Source: Glaciecola sp. UBA983 (GTDB lineage: Bacteria > Pseudomonadota > Gammaproteobacteria > Enterobacterales > Alteromonadaceae). From it: a stretch of 27,631 nt of DNA. The stretch is from positions 1 to 27,631 of the forward strand of contig DBBN01000010.1 in assembly GCA_002292215.1 (NCBI GenBank), given 5' to 3'. The notes below the pieces were generated by a model, which saw only the letters and a program-made list of their open reading frames with translations, had not been told where the DNA came from and did not search any database. How positions within the stretch are numbered: the first letter of the stretch is position 1; each line of letters starts with the position of its first letter. This document shows, in pieces, positions 1 to 8,741 of this stretch. A program made the translations under genes and the position numbers.

Positions 1-864
1 AAGAAAAACGTCTCGCGGGGAATACGTGATTATTCTGCTGTTTTGACTGCGCTGTTATTGGGTATTTGTTTACCGCCGTTGGCACCTTGGTGGTTAGTTG
101 TGATTGGCACTTTTTTTTCCATCGCTATCGTCAAACAACTTTACGGTGGATTGGGCTTTAATATGTTCAACCCAGCTATGACAGGCTACGTGGTATTATT
201 AATATCCTTTCCTATCTCCATGTCAGCTTGGCTCCCAGTACAAACTATGGCGCAAACGTCATTTGGATTGTTTGATGCAATAAGTTTGATTTTCACCGGC
301 TTCACCCAAACCGGATATAACTTAGCGCAATTACAATTAGGGATTGATGGCATCACCCAAGCAACCCCGCTAGATGCTGTGCGTACGGGCTTACTTAGCG
401 GAATGACTTACTCTGAAACCTTGAACGCAACTATTTTTAGCTCCGATTGGGGTTGGTCATATGGTTGGAGTAGTGTTGCCCTCGCCTATTTATTCGGTGG
501 TTTGGTGTTATTACAGCAACGTATCATTAATTGGCAAATGCCATTTAGTATGCTGTTTGGCGTGATATTAACCGCAGGATTTTTAAGCATGCTCGCACCC
601 GATCAAACTGGCTCAATTATCTATCATTTGTTTTCTGGGGCTGTCATGTTCGGCGCATTTTTTATCGTGACCGATCCTGTTTCTGGCTCAACAACGGACA
701 AAGGGCGTATTATTTTTGGGCTTCTCATTGGGTTTTGGACAGTTATCATTCGCACCTATGGAGGTTACCCTGATGCGGTCGCTTTTGCTGTAGTGATTAT
801 GAATATTGCAGTCCCATTAATTGACTACTACACACAACCTCGTGTTTATGGGCATAAATCATGA
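1..864 (+). CDS. rsxD: RnfD/RsxD, ion-translocating electron transport complex subunit D (5' end outside window)
   Basis: Integral membrane subunit of the Rnf/Rsx complex, which moves electrons between ferredoxin-type carriers and NAD(H) and is coupled to ion transport or to SoxR reduction. The frame is open from base 1, so the gene is cut by the window edge; about 287 residues are visible of a family length near 350. Several hydrophobic segments are visible, including a KQLYGGLG / NPAM(T)GYV block typical of RsxD. The ATPLD motif near base 361 holds the threonine (364-366) that carries covalently bound FMN in this family. The C-terminal VTDPVSG segment is also typical. The stop overlaps the rsxG start as ATGA, showing operon organisation. 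There is no doubt about the family; which electron partner or ion is used cannot be read from this fragment. Confidence 0.96.
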   Translation, partial: KKNVSRGIRDYSAVLTALLLGICLPPLAPWWLVVIGTFFSIAIVKQLYGGLGFNMFNPAMTGYVVLLISFPISMSAWLPVQTMAQTSFGLFDAISLIFTGFTQTGYNLAQLQLGIDGITQATPLDAVRTGLLSGMTYSETLNATIFSSDWGWSYGWSSVALAYLFGGLVLLQQRIINWQMPFSMLFGVILTAGFLSMLAPDQTGSIIYHLFSGAVMFGAFFIVTDPVSGSTTDKGRIIFGLLIGFWTVIIRTYGGYPDAVAFAVVIMNIAVPLIDYYTQPRVYGHKS

Positions 865-1586
865 ATTCTGATTCAATAACTAACACGAAAAAAAACGCAT
901 TAATATTAGGTGCATTTGCACTAATCACGACGCTATTAATTGCCATTACCTATCTTGGCACCAAAGACACCATAGCCGAACAACAACAACGCATGCTGTT
1001 ACGTGTCATTAATGATGTTGTGCCTAGTGGTAGCTTTAGTAACGATATCCAGCATGATTGCGCGGCATTACCGATAGACTCGCAGTTAGGCGATGGCGCG
1101 GATTTAAAAGCGTACAGAGGCTTTACAGATATTATTGGAGAACCGTCCAGCACCGTGGTGCAATCACAACTTACCAGTGTGGCTATAGAAACCATTGCGC
1201 CTGACGGTTACAGTGGTGATATTCGTTTGATCATAGGGATTTCTGGTCAATATTTACGGACAGTCACAGGAGTTCGCGTGCTCGATCATAAAGAAACCCC
1301 AGGGTTGGGTGATAAAATTGATTTACGGATTAATGATTGGATATTAAGTTTTAATCAACAAACCTATGTGCCTGGACGCGAAGATAATTGGGCAGTGAAA
1401 AAAGACGGTGGCCAATTTGATGCGTTTACCGGTGCAACTATTACGCCTAGAGCAGTTATCAATGCCGTATTAAACGCTGTGCTCTATGTTCAAGCTCATC
1501 AACGTGATATTGCATTAGCACCGAACCAATGCGCATTGATCCAGCAACTGGACATATCCGAGCCACTAGGAGAGGATCATGAGTGA
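861..1586 (+). CDS. rsxG: RnfG/RsxG, FMN-binding subunit of the Rnf/Rsx complex
   Basis: Periplasm-facing flavoprotein subunit of the Rnf/Rsx complex. The 241-residue product has one N-terminal membrane anchor (about residues 13-33) followed by an FMN-binding domain. The [10 protein letters not shown] block (about 143-152) and the FTGAT motif (189-193) are diagnostic; Thr193 is the expected covalent FMN site. It is somewhat longer than E. coli RsxG (206 residues), the extra length lying mainly in a Cys-containing stretch near residues 55-85. The start overlaps the end of rsxD by 4 bases and its stop overlaps rsxE by 8 bases, so the three genes are translationally coupled. Confidence in the family is very high. 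Confidence 0.97.
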   Translation: MNSDSITNTKKNALILGAFALITTLLIAITYLGTKDTIAEQQQRMLLRVINDVVPSGSFSNDIQHDCAALPIDSQLGDGADLKAYRGFTDIIGEPSSTVVQSQLTSVAIETIAPDGYSGDIRLIIGISGQYLRTVTGVRVLDHKETPGLGDKIDLRINDWILSFNQQTYVPGREDNWAVKKDGGQFDAFTGATITPRAVINAVLNAVLYVQAHQRDIALAPNQCALIQQLDISEPLGEDHE

Positions 1587-2277
1587 ATTTAAAGAACTTA
1601 CATGGCAAGGATTGTGGAATAACAACCCAGCCTTGGTACAATTATTAGGACTTTGTCCCTTACTTGCGGTGACGACTACAGCGATTAATGGTCTTGGTTT
1701 AGGTTTAGCGACATTATTGGTCTTGGTTGGCTCTAACATTACCGTGTCATTGGTGCGTAACTTTGTCCCTAATGAAATCCGTATTCCGATTTTTGTCATG
1801 GTTATAGCTGCCTTTGTGACGATCGTACAATTAGTCATGAATGCTTATACCTATGAGCTGTATCTTGCATTGGGAATTTTTATCCCTTTGATAGTCACTA
1901 ACTGTGCCATTATCGGACGAGCCGAGGCGTATGCCTCCAAAAACCCGGTCAAAGAATCTGCTTATGATGGTTTTATCATGGGTGCGGGATTTGCATTGGT
2001 CTTAGTATTTTTAGGTGGAATGCGTGAGTTAATCGGTAGTGGCAGTCTCTTTAGTGGTGCCAATTTGTTACTAGGCGCGTGGGCTGTTGATTTAAAAATC
2101 CAGCTGTTTACGCCGGAGCAACCATTTTTATTAGCAATACTTCCTCCCGGTGCGTTTATCGGCATGGGTCTGATTATAGCGCTTAAGAATATTATGGATA
2201 CGCGCATGGCACGTTGGTTTGCCCCGAAAAAAGAAAAAGTGGTTGCCCGAGCTCGCGTAACGACTGAAGCTAGTTAA
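1579..2277 (+). CDS. rsxE: RnfE/RsxE, membrane subunit of the Rnf/Rsx complex
   Basis: Integral membrane subunit of the Rnf complex, homologous to NqrD. The 232-residue product is the size of E. coli RsxE (231). It opens with an [24 protein letters not shown] segment and holds the conserved [16 protein letters not shown] block near residues 108-123, followed by an FLGGMRE motif. About six hydrophobic helices are visible. It starts inside the end of rsxG, preceded by an AGGAGAGG ribosome binding site, and is followed after 14 bases by nth. The tail is basic ([12 protein letters not shown]). The order rsxD-rsxG-rsxE-nth is the same as in E. coli. Confidence 0.97.
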   Translation: MSEFKELTWQGLWNNNPALVQLLGLCPLLAVTTTAINGLGLGLATLLVLVGSNITVSLVRNFVPNEIRIPIFVMVIAAFVTIVQLVMNAYTYELYLALGIFIPLIVTNCAIIGRAEAYASKNPVKESAYDGFIMGAGFALVLVFLGGMRELIGSGSLFSGANLLLGAWAVDLKIQLFTPEQPFLLAILPPGAFIGMGLIIALKNIMDTRMARWFAPKKEKVVARARVTTEAS

Positions 2278-2291
2278 CTCCGGATTGTCTT

Positions 2292-2927
2292 ATGAATAAC
2301 GCTAAACGTCGCGAGATCCTAACTCGCTTACGTAACGAAAATCCTCATCCAAAAACAGAGCTCAATTATAGCTCACCATTCGAATTACTTGTCGCAGTCA
2401 CACTCTCCGCACAAGCTACCGATGTTAGCGTAAATAAAGCCACGGATAAATTATTTCCCGTCGCGAATACACCTGAAGCAATCTATGCCTTAGGCGTTGA
2501 TGGGCTAAAAAGCTATATCAAAACCATTGGATTATTTAACAGCAAGGCGGAGAATGTTCACAAAGCCTGTAAAATGTTGATTGATTTGCATGGTTCAGTC
2601 GTACCAGAAAACCGTGAAGCCTTGGAAGCGTTGCCAGGTGTAGGTCGTAAAACAGCAAATGTAGTATTAAACACCGCGTTTGGCTGGCCGACAATTGCTG
2701 TGGACACTCATATTTTTAGAGTGAGTAACCGCACTAAATTAGCCATGGGAAAGACTGTCGAAAAAGTCGAAGAGAAACTTCTTAAGGTGGTTCCTGCTGA
2801 GTTTAAGGTAGATGTACATCATTGGCTGATATTACATGGCCGTTATACATGTATTGCGCGCAAGCCTCGCTGCGGCTCGTGCATTATTGAGGATTTATGT
2901 GAGTTTAAGGACAAGATTGATGAATGA
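2292..2927 (+). CDS. nth: Endonuclease III, DNA glycosylase/AP lyase
   Basis: Base-excision repair glycosylase that removes oxidised pyrimidines and cuts at abasic sites. The 211-residue protein matches E. coli Nth (211). The helix-hairpin-helix LPGVGRKTANV contains catalytic Lys120, and the AVDTHIFRV segment contains catalytic Asp138, both at the E. coli positions. The C-terminal 4Fe-4S cluster ligands follow the Cys-X6-Cys-X2-Cys-X5-Cys pattern within residues about 187-203. The gene lies 14 bases after rsxE and is probably part of the same transcript. It converges on motY with 22 bases between stop codons. A 71-residue open frame that starts at its stop codon runs antisense through motY and is not considered real. 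Confidence 0.98.
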   Translation: MNNAKRREILTRLRNENPHPKTELNYSSPFELLVAVTLSAQATDVSVNKATDKLFPVANTPEAIYALGVDGLKSYIKTIGLFNSKAENVHKACKMLIDLHGSVVPENREALEALPGVGRKTANVVLNTAFGWPTIAVDTHIFRVSNRTKLAMGKTVEKVEEKLLKVVPAEFKVDVHHWLILHGRYTCIARKPRCGSCIIEDLCEFKDKIDE

Positions 2928-2949
2928 ACAACAACGATAACATCCCCAC

Positions 2950-3831
2950 TTATGGCGCTTTAAACAACTGCACAACGACCCGTCGATTGAATCCTTGCAG
3001 GAGTTTTTTATCCGGCGCGATACTTCGTTTTTCACTATATGCCGTTACTTCAATGCGGCTATCATCTATGCCATTTTCGGTAAAAAATGATTTAATTTTA
3101 TCCGCTCTCGCTTGGGTTATATTTAAACTAGAGGTTTGACCTAACAGCGCATCGGTATGACTATCTACCAATACCAAACTCAACTCATTATCATATTTTA
3201 AATATTCTGCTACTTGGTCTAAACGGCCTTGGGCATACGGTGTTAATTTGTGGCTATTGGGCTGAAATGTCAAAATAGTAAACGCAATATCTTCCAAGCT
3301 ATATGGCAATAACTGTGCAGTGCAATCTACAAAATCTTGATAAGCTGGCATAAAATTCGCGGTATTGAGGCTGACCATCACGGTATCATTTTGATTATAC
3401 CAGTCTTGATACTGAAACGTTGGCCACAGCCCTTTTTCAAGCTCGGTCAATAACGTCCATGCCATTGCCTTGGGCAATTCGGGTTGAAATTGACGCTGCA
3501 ACTTCATCTTAGTTAACAGCCTAGTCGGTGTGCCAGGCATCCACTTAGGGGCCATAGAATAGACCGCTGCTTGGGCATAGGTATCAGGCAACATGCGCAT
3601 TTTCATCCCAAAATGCATATTGAGTTGATTTGACGCGGCTGAACTAAATTGCGCCTCACCAAAGCGATCAATTTGATGAATTAATCTACATTCAAGCCGG
3701 TTTGATTGCGGATCTAATGTCCAAGAAGAAGTCTCAACTTTAGCAGCATATTGACGGACAGCCCGATCCGCATAACTGGGGAAAACCACAGTCAGACTTA
3801 ATAATACCAATACATGTAATGCTCTAATCAC
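2950..3831 (-). CDS. motY: MotY, flagellar motor T-ring protein (OmpA-like C-terminus)
   Basis: Component of the periplasmic T ring that holds stators around polar flagellar motors in vibrios and relatives. The N-terminal half shows the MotY-specific LECRLIHQIDRFGEAQF, MAPKWMPG, FQYQDW and LLPYSLEDIAFTIL segments. The C-terminal part is an OmpA-type peptidoglycan-binding domain (SHTDAL, NITQARADKIKSFF, GFNRRVVVQL). I place the start at the GTG at 3831. It has a GAGAGG ribosome site (3843-3838) six bases upstream, begins a clean signal peptide (MIRALHVLVLL...FPSYA/DR), and gives 293 residues, the vibrio MotY length. A start at the ATG at 3852 would sit almost on the predicted transcription start. 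The gene is divergent from rnt, a known arrangement in vibrios. Together with Rnf it suggests, but does not prove, a sodium-driven motor. Confidence 0.93.
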   Translation of the reverse strand: MIRALHVLVLLSLTVVFPSYADRAVRQYAAKVETSSWTLDPQSNRLECRLIHQIDRFGEAQFSSAASNQLNMHFGMKMRMLPDTYAQAAVYSMAPKWMPGTPTRLLTKMKLQRQFQPELPKAMAWTLLTELEKGLWPTFQYQDWYNQNDTVMVSLNTANFMPAYQDFVDCTAQLLPYSLEDIAFTILTFQPNSHKLTPYAQGRLDQVAEYLKYDNELSLVLVDSHTDALLGQTSSLNITQARADKIKSFFTENGIDDSRIEVTAYSEKRSIAPDKKLLQGFNRRVVVQLFKAP

Positions 3832-3858
3832 AGGCAACCTCTCAAACAACATACTTTA

Positions 3859-3885
3859 TTATCGTCAATTTACGAAAAAGGTTTA
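3859..3885 (-). promoter_or_regulatory. Sigma-28 (FliA)-type promoter for motY
   Basis: Read on the minus strand, TAAACCTT (3885-3878) and GACGATAA (3866-3859) are separated by exactly 11 bases. The flagellar sigma-28 consensus is TAAAGTTT-N11-GCCGATAA, so 13 of 16 positions match. Transcription would begin near 3852, about 21 bases before the GTG start at 3831. This fits regulation of motY with late flagellar genes. Confidence 0.7.
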
Positions 3886-3926
3886 ATCATCGCGACTAAG
3901 CTTTGCTAGAACTTCGTGACAGAAAT

Positions 3927-3935
3927 TGCGATAAT
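3927..3935 (+). promoter_or_regulatory. Candidate extended -10 promoter element for rnt
   Basis: TGCGATAAT fits the extended -10 pattern TGnTATAAT with one mismatch. No good -35 hexamer sits 16-18 bases upstream, which extended -10 promoters can tolerate. It lies about 30 bases before the rnt start in the 133-base divergent region shared with motY. This is inference from sequence alone. Confidence 0.4.
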
Positions 3936-3964
3936 AGAGGCTTAGATATTTGAATTAAGGCTAC

Positions 3965-4654
3965 GTGTTGTCTCATCCAGAATTAAAAGATCGATTTCGT
4001 AATTACTTTCCTGTCATCATTGATGTTGAAACTGCGGGTTTTAATGCTCAAACCGATGCATTATTAGAAATTGGTGCGGTGACTATCCGTATGGATGAAC
4101 ATGGGATCATGCATCCAGATAAAGAATTTCACTATCATGTGGAACCGTTTGCCGGTGCTAACATTGAACAAGCAGCATTAGATTTTAATGGCATCAAACT
4201 CGACTGTGCATTACGTGGTGCCGTAAGTGAAAGTGAAGCGATGAAAGGCTTGTGTAAAGCCATCAGTAAAAGCCAAAAGGCCGTAGAGTGCCAACGTTCA
4301 GTTATCGTGGCACACAATGCAAGTTTTGATATGGGCTTTATTAATGCCGCCTTGGCCCGCACGAAAGTAAAACGCCCTCCATTTCATCCGTTTGTCTCGT
4401 TTGATACGACGTCTTTGGCTGCGTTAACGCTGGGTCAAACCGTATTAATCAAAGCTTGTGAAGCTGCACAAATTCCGTTTGATCAACAACAAGCGCATGG
4501 CGCATTATATGATGCACAGCGTACAGCCGAGTTATTTTGTTTTATGATGAATCGCTACAAAAACTTAGGCGGCTGGCCGTTAGCGCAACCCAGTGACAGT
4601 GAAGTCGAGATTGACAGCGAAAATGAAAATATCAATGAGGACGAACGCGAATAA
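3965..4654 (+). CDS. rnt: Ribonuclease T
   Basis: 3'-to-5' exoribonuclease of the DEDDh family that trims tRNA and other stable RNA 3' ends. The catalytic residues are visible: Asp20 and Glu22 (IIDVETAG), Asp122 (AHNASFD), His178 and Asp183 (AHGALYD). Further RNase T hallmarks are the [10 protein letters not shown] segment, the FHPF stretch and the C-terminal GGWPLAQ. The start is not ATG. GTG at 3965 lies 4 bases after AAGG (3957-3960), and the adjacent TTG at 3968 lies 7 bases after it, so either could be used, with a one-residue difference. After GGWPLAQ there is an unusually acidic tail of about 25 residues rich in Glu, Asp, Ser and Asn that E. coli RNase T lacks. It converges on a permease gene, with 11 bases between the stops. 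Confidence 0.97.
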   Translation: MLSHPELKDRFRNYFPVIIDVETAGFNAQTDALLEIGAVTIRMDEHGIMHPDKEFHYHVEPFAGANIEQAALDFNGIKLDCALRGAVSESEAMKGLCKAISKSQKAVECQRSVIVAHNASFDMGFINAALARTKVKRPPFHPFVSFDTTSLAALTLGQTVLIKACEAAQIPFDQQQAHGALYDAQRTAELFCFMMNRYKNLGGWPLAQPSDSEVEIDSENENINEDERE

Positions 4655-4665
4655 CGTCTTAATCA

Positions 4666-5643
4666 TTAACTAAATATGGGCATATTAACAATGCCCATCA
4701 ACATCACCCAACCTGCGAAAAACACTTTAACCTGATAGGGGTTGAGCCATAACACGATGTATTTAGCGACACTTCCCCCAATAATCGCGCCTATGCCAGC
4801 AAAACAAGCAATCGGATAGATAATCATACTGTTGCCGGTAAACACATCGAATAGGCTATGATGTGCATCACGTAACACTAACACATCGAAAAAAGCACCT
4901 GAAACAACATCAGAAACAATATAGTATAATACACCGCCCCACACCGACAATGCACTGAGCATAACCGCAACTGCAATACTCAATGTGACACTATAGCGCC
5001 GTAAAATTAAATATACCGCAACCAATTCTCCAACGCCCACTGATAACCACGCTGTAATCAGCCCGCCAATATACGCAGTTACCGCTAAAGCAATGCAATC
5101 AAATGTGGTGATTTTTTGTGCGTGTTCTTTGGCTTTGAGCCGACTTAATGATGCGAATATAGCGCATGCTAAGAATATAGAAAAAGAACCAAAGACCCAA
5201 TGTAACGAGTCTTCTGCAGAACTTATCCACGTATGCAACGGACTATATTGCACTGTCCAAATGCCTGCAATAGCATACGGAACAGTAAGCAGTAATAATT
5301 TAGGTAGCACCGCCCAAATAGAATGACTATGCGTATTTGCGTATTTAGATTTTAGATAGTGATCACGCCATGCAATACTACCAGCGACCATGCCAAAACA
5401 CTGAATAGCAAAACTTGTCGCAACAATCTCCGTTGAAGCAAGATTAAGTTGATTAAAAATGGGTACAAAAATCACCCCACCACCGGCACCAGTAGCATTA
5501 GCAAATATTGCACCGACGACGCCTAGTAGCACAAAGCGACTCTGCTCGATAAAAACAGTAATAGGTTCAGGTTGCTGTAAAAGCAAACCGATCAAGCTTA
5601 TTAAGAGTATCAGTAATATGATTAAGCGTTTTTTTATGCGCAT
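4666..5643 (-). CDS. TauE/SafE (TSUP) family membrane permease
   Basis: Predicted inner-membrane transporter of the sulfite/sulfoacetate exporter-like TSUP family (formerly DUF81). The 325-residue protein starts with a basic MRIKKR segment and a signal-anchor helix. It then has the family glycine motif NATGAGGGVIFVPIF (about residues 49-63), which recurs in weaker form in the second half (GGLITAWLSVGVGELVAVYL), as expected for the duplicated TSUP fold. About eight hydrophobic segments are visible. The substrate cannot be predicted; members handle sulfite, sulfonates or other sulfur compounds, and many have no known substrate. No sulfur-metabolism gene is adjacent. It stands alone between rnt (convergent) and the DUF2244 gene (divergent, 128 bases apart). 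Its ribosome site is weak. Confidence 0.85.
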   Translation of the reverse strand: MRIKKRLIILLILLISLIGLLLQQPEPITVFIEQSRFVLLGVVGAIFANATGAGGGVIFVPIFNQLNLASTEIVATSFAIQCFGMVAGSIAWRDHYLKSKYANTHSHSIWAVLPKLLLLTVPYAIAGIWTVQYSPLHTWISSAEDSLHWVFGSFSIFLACAIFASLSRLKAKEHAQKITTFDCIALAVTAYIGGLITAWLSVGVGELVAVYLILRRYSVTLSIAVAVMLSALSVWGGVLYYIVSDVVSGAFFDVLVLRDAHHSLFDVFTGNSMIIYPIACFAGIGAIIGGSVAKYIVLWLNPYQVKVFFAGWVMLMGIVNMPIFS

Positions 5644-5771
5644 GTTGCTTTTTATTCTTGTTATAGTGAATGAAAATTAAATATTTAACGGCTTAATGTA
5701 TTATTTAAATAACGCGAGCCTTACCAACACAGGCATTATCCCTAACTGAGTTAACAACACAATTAAAAAAT

Positions 5772-6272
5772 ATGGTAACGATTAAACAAACACCCCTGTT
5801 CACAGTGATTAAGCTATCGCCCAATCAATCGGCTAGCTGGCGAGAAACTAAGATAGTCATTACTATCATGGTGTTGCTTGTCATGAGTATTGCAATAGGC
5901 TGGACTATGGCTGGTGCGTGGATCATTTTACCTTTTGCGGGTCTTGAAGTCGGTTTATTTGCCTATTTTATGTACCGCATTTGCCGCCAAGGCTTTGCTC
6001 AACAAATAATTACAATAACTGCAGATCAGGTATTAATTGAATCGGGCATACAAAGACGCGAAGTAGCTCGAACTTATCACAGAGAACTTCTCAGCTTTGA
6101 AATCAAAGAAACCGAACGCGATTGGCATTTACCTGATATTGTGTTGTGCTTGGATAATTATCGATTAAGTATCGGTGAATTTCTTAATCAGGATGACCGC
6201 ATATTACTTAAAGGTGCGTTACAAAATTCTGGACTGCCTTTATCCCGCACACACTGGTGGAAAGAGTCTTAG
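5772..6272 (+). CDS. DUF2244 family membrane protein
   Basis: Small inner-membrane protein of 166 residues. It carries the DUF2244 layout: an N-terminal KLSPNQSASW segment, two closely spaced membrane helices (about residues 27-46 and 48-68) with the signature GAW-LPFAGLEVG between and within them, then a soluble domain with an HRELLSFEI segment. The biochemical function of the family is not known to me. Members often lie near respiratory oxidase genes in other proteobacteria, but no such gene is nearby here. The ATG is not preceded by a clear ribosome site, and no in-frame alternative looks better. The gene converges on the DUF2855 gene with 19 bases between stops. Confidence 0.8.
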   Translation: MVTIKQTPLFTVIKLSPNQSASWRETKIVITIMVLLVMSIAIGWTMAGAWIILPFAGLEVGLFAYFMYRICRQGFAQQIITITADQVLIESGIQRREVARTYHRELLSFEIKETERDWHLPDIVLCLDNYRLSIGEFLNQDDRILLKGALQNSGLPLSRTHWWKES

Positions 6273-6291
6273 AGTAAATGATGAGGATCAC

Positions 6292-7383
6292 TTAAAATTC
6301 ACCAAAGAGGAGTTGATTGGGCGGGAGCTCACCTTTTACTAGTTGTTGATAGCGTTGTATCAGTGCATCAACACCAGAAAACTCGTCGATACAATACTGT
6401 GCCTCAATACCTTGAACAACCTGTTGCCAAGCATGACCGTATTCGCGCATAAATAGCTCATGCCCCCATAATTTAATGAGTAACTTGATGTGTTCAGGCG
6501 CAAAAAACACCTCACCTTTAAGCTTTCCTGCTGGTTTATTTTGTTGAGCTTCGATGTCAGTAATACCAATAAATAAGGTAGTATGGTGTAGATGGTCAAA
6601 GATTTCTTGGAGTTGTTGTAACAATGCTTTATTGCCAGCAAAATCTAATACCCAGACTGGGGTTTTGTAGCGCATGTTAGGCACTTGACCGTACTCTAAT
6701 ACTTCATCATAGCAATCGAGGTTTTCGACGAACGCGACATTATCTGAAGACGTTAATCCCACCACATCTATATGCGGCATTTTAGCTAACAACATCGCAC
6801 AGCCGATAGCCGTTTTACTCGATGCACTGGTAAGCACTATAGTAGACGCTGTTTCCACCGTTTCACTCGCTATATAGTGTGCTAACGCAAACGATGTTAA
6901 AAACAACGGCCTAAAGTTCGCTTGCCACACTTCTCTCGCAGGATCATAATTAGGGTCAGATCCACAATATACATAACTATCGTATACCGGTGAATTACTT
7001 TTACGGCTAGGTAGAGTATCAATAAAACCTTGTTCATTGAGCTTGTCAGCCTGCAGAATCCAATGAGATGCCATGGGTAAATAACCAAAGATCCGGCGAC
7101 CAACAGGCACGTCCGAATTGGCCGACTCAACCACATCAGCAAATCCCCATAAAGGCACAATTCCATATGTATCATTCATATCATCCGCGGGGAAAAAACC
7201 CCAATACCCGAATGTATTGCCTGTCACCGCATAGGTAATATTGTTCGCTGAAAATCCAAATCGTGCAATTTTGATACGAATTTGTCCAGGTAACAATGGT
7301 ACCGTTTTCATCTCTACTACCCGGATATCACAGATGTCTTGTTTGTCTACCCAAAGTGCAAACGCGCGATTGCTTTGTGTCAT
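6292..7383 (-). CDS. DUF2855 family protein (MDR/quinone-oxidoreductase-like)
   Basis: 363-residue soluble protein. It resembles the medium-chain dehydrogenase/reductase fold: an N-terminal GroES-like part (PGQIRIKIARFGFSANNITY, about residues 33-52) and a central nucleotide-binding-like segment (STIVLTSASSKTAIGCAMLL, about 184-203). The NITYAVTG---YWGFFPA stretch and the YPLWGFADV-type segment are typical of DUF2855 proteins. No zinc-ligand pattern is seen. The reaction is unknown. The start at 7383 has a GGAG ribosome site eight bases upstream. The gene is divergent from the saccharopine dehydrogenase-like gene with a 129-base region between, so the two may share regulation. Confidence is high for the family and none for function. 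Confidence 0.8.
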   Translation of the reverse strand: MTQSNRAFALWVDKQDICDIRVVEMKTVPLLPGQIRIKIARFGFSANNITYAVTGNTFGYWGFFPADDMNDTYGIVPLWGFADVVESANSDVPVGRRIFGYLPMASHWILQADKLNEQGFIDTLPSRKSNSPVYDSYVYCGSDPNYDPAREVWQANFRPLFLTSFALAHYIASETVETASTIVLTSASSKTAIGCAMLLAKMPHIDVVGLTSSDNVAFVENLDCYDEVLEYGQVPNMRYKTPVWVLDFAGNKALLQQLQEIFDHLHHTTLFIGITDIEAQQNKPAGKLKGEVFFAPEHIKLLIKLWGHELFMREYGHAWQQVVQGIEAQYCIDEFSGVDALIQRYQQLVKGELPPNQLLFGEF

Positions 7384-7512
7384 CAGTCAAACTCCATTGT
7401 ATATATTCAAATAAATGATAGGCAATCAAACTCATACTTATTTTATCTGTCCATGAGTATTGTACACTTAGCCCATATTGTCATTAACTTTACTGGGTAT
7501 TAAGGAAAACAT

Positions 7513-8736
7513 ATGTCCGAGTCGACACCCTCTTTCGATATTATTATTTACGGAGCAACCTCTTTTGTAGGTCAAATAATGCTGGAATACCTTGCAGAAT
7601 ATACAACAAAGCAAGATGCAGAGCCTATCAAATGGGCCATAGCTGGGCGCAGCGAACAAAAACTTCTAGCAGTCAAAGCTCAGAACAATTTACCCCATAT
7701 TGAGCATATTATCGCTGATGCCAATGATGAAGCAGCCTTAACTAACATGTGTGCACAAACCAAGGTCGTTATTTCAACTGTAGGTCCCTATGCCTTATAT
7801 GGTGAAACCTTGATCAAAGTCTGCGCCGAATCTGGTACGGATTATTGTGATTTGACCGGTGAACCGCAGTGGATAAAAGCGATGCTAGACAAGTACGAAA
7901 CGTCTGCCAAAGCCTCTGGCGCACGTATTATCAACAGTGCTGGTTTTGATTCAATCCCATCGGATTTAGGGGTATATGCATTACAACAACATGCTATTGA
8001 AACCACCGGCAAACCTGCCTTTCAAATTAAAATGCGCGTACGAAAAATTAAAGGTGGTGCATCTGGCGGTACAATAGCAAGCATGCTGAATGTTGTTGAA
8101 GAAGCGAGTAACAACCCTGCTTTACGTAAGCTCCTTGTAAACCCATATGTATTATGTCCTGAAGATCACCCTTTTAAACAACGCCAAACCAATCATAAAA
8201 AAGCGCAATTTGAAGAAGATACACAAATGTGGATCATGCCATTTATTATGGCTGCGATTAATGAACGAATTGTGCATCGTACCAATTCATTACTAGGCAA
8301 CCGTTATGGCGAGTATTTTTTATATGACGAAGCCATGTCTGCAAAAAAAGGCCTGCAAGCTTGGGGGGTTACATTAGGACTTGGTGCATTTATGGTTGGC
8401 GCAAGTATTAAGCCTATTCGTAACTTACTAGCAAAGCATGTGTTACCCAAACCAGGTGAAGGCCCCAGCAAACAAGAACAATTATCAGGTATGTTCGATA
8501 TGCGTTTTTATGCTACGTTGGATAATGGAGAAAAAGCAGAGGTTCAGGTCAAAGGCGACCGCGACCCTGGATATGGTTCAACTGCAAAAATGCTGACTCA
8601 AGCCGCGCTTTGTATAGCCAATGATATACCGGATGTTCGAGGTGGATTCTGGACACCAGCCGCAGCATTAAACGATGCATTAACGGCTCGATTAGCACAA
8701 CATGCTGGTGTGACAATTACATTACAGCCAGCGTAG
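7513..8736 (+). CDS. Saccharopine dehydrogenase-like / trans-acting enoyl reductase family oxidoreductase
   Basis: 407-residue NAD(P)-dependent oxidoreductase. A Rossmann motif YGATSFVGQ begins near residue 13, followed by WAIAGRSEQKL and by VISTVGPYALYGETLI and GTDYCDLTGEPQWI. These identify the saccharopine dehydrogenase-like group, which includes the mycobacterial trans-acting enoyl reductase and lipid-droplet-associated eukaryotic homologues. A weakly hydrophobic stretch near residues 278-300 could touch a membrane. The C-terminal GDRDPGYGSTAKMLTQAA segment is also typical. The substrate is unknown; a lipid substrate is a family-based guess, and lysine metabolism is unlikely. An AAGGA ribosome site precedes the ATG. 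It converges on the unknown cluster with only 5 bases between stops. Confidence 0.85.
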   Translation: MSESTPSFDIIIYGATSFVGQIMLEYLAEYTTKQDAEPIKWAIAGRSEQKLLAVKAQNNLPHIEHIIADANDEAALTNMCAQTKVVISTVGPYALYGETLIKVCAESGTDYCDLTGEPQWIKAMLDKYETSAKASGARIINSAGFDSIPSDLGVYALQQHAIETTGKPAFQIKMRVRKIKGGASGGTIASMLNVVEEASNNPALRKLLVNPYVLCPEDHPFKQRQTNHKKAQFEEDTQMWIMPFIMAAINERIVHRTNSLLGNRYGEYFLYDEAMSAKKGLQAWGVTLGLGAFMVGASIKPIRNLLAKHVLPKPGEGPSKQEQLSGMFDMRFYATLDNGEKAEVQVKGDRDPGYGSTAKMLTQAALCIANDIPDVRGGFWTPAAALNDALTARLAQHAGVTITLQPA

Positions 8737-8741
8737 TTTGG

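Noticed and set aside
2924..3139. 71-residue open frame beginning in ATGA overlap with nth
   Set aside because: It runs antisense through the well-supported motY coding region and has no recognisable content; the overlap is a chance ATG.
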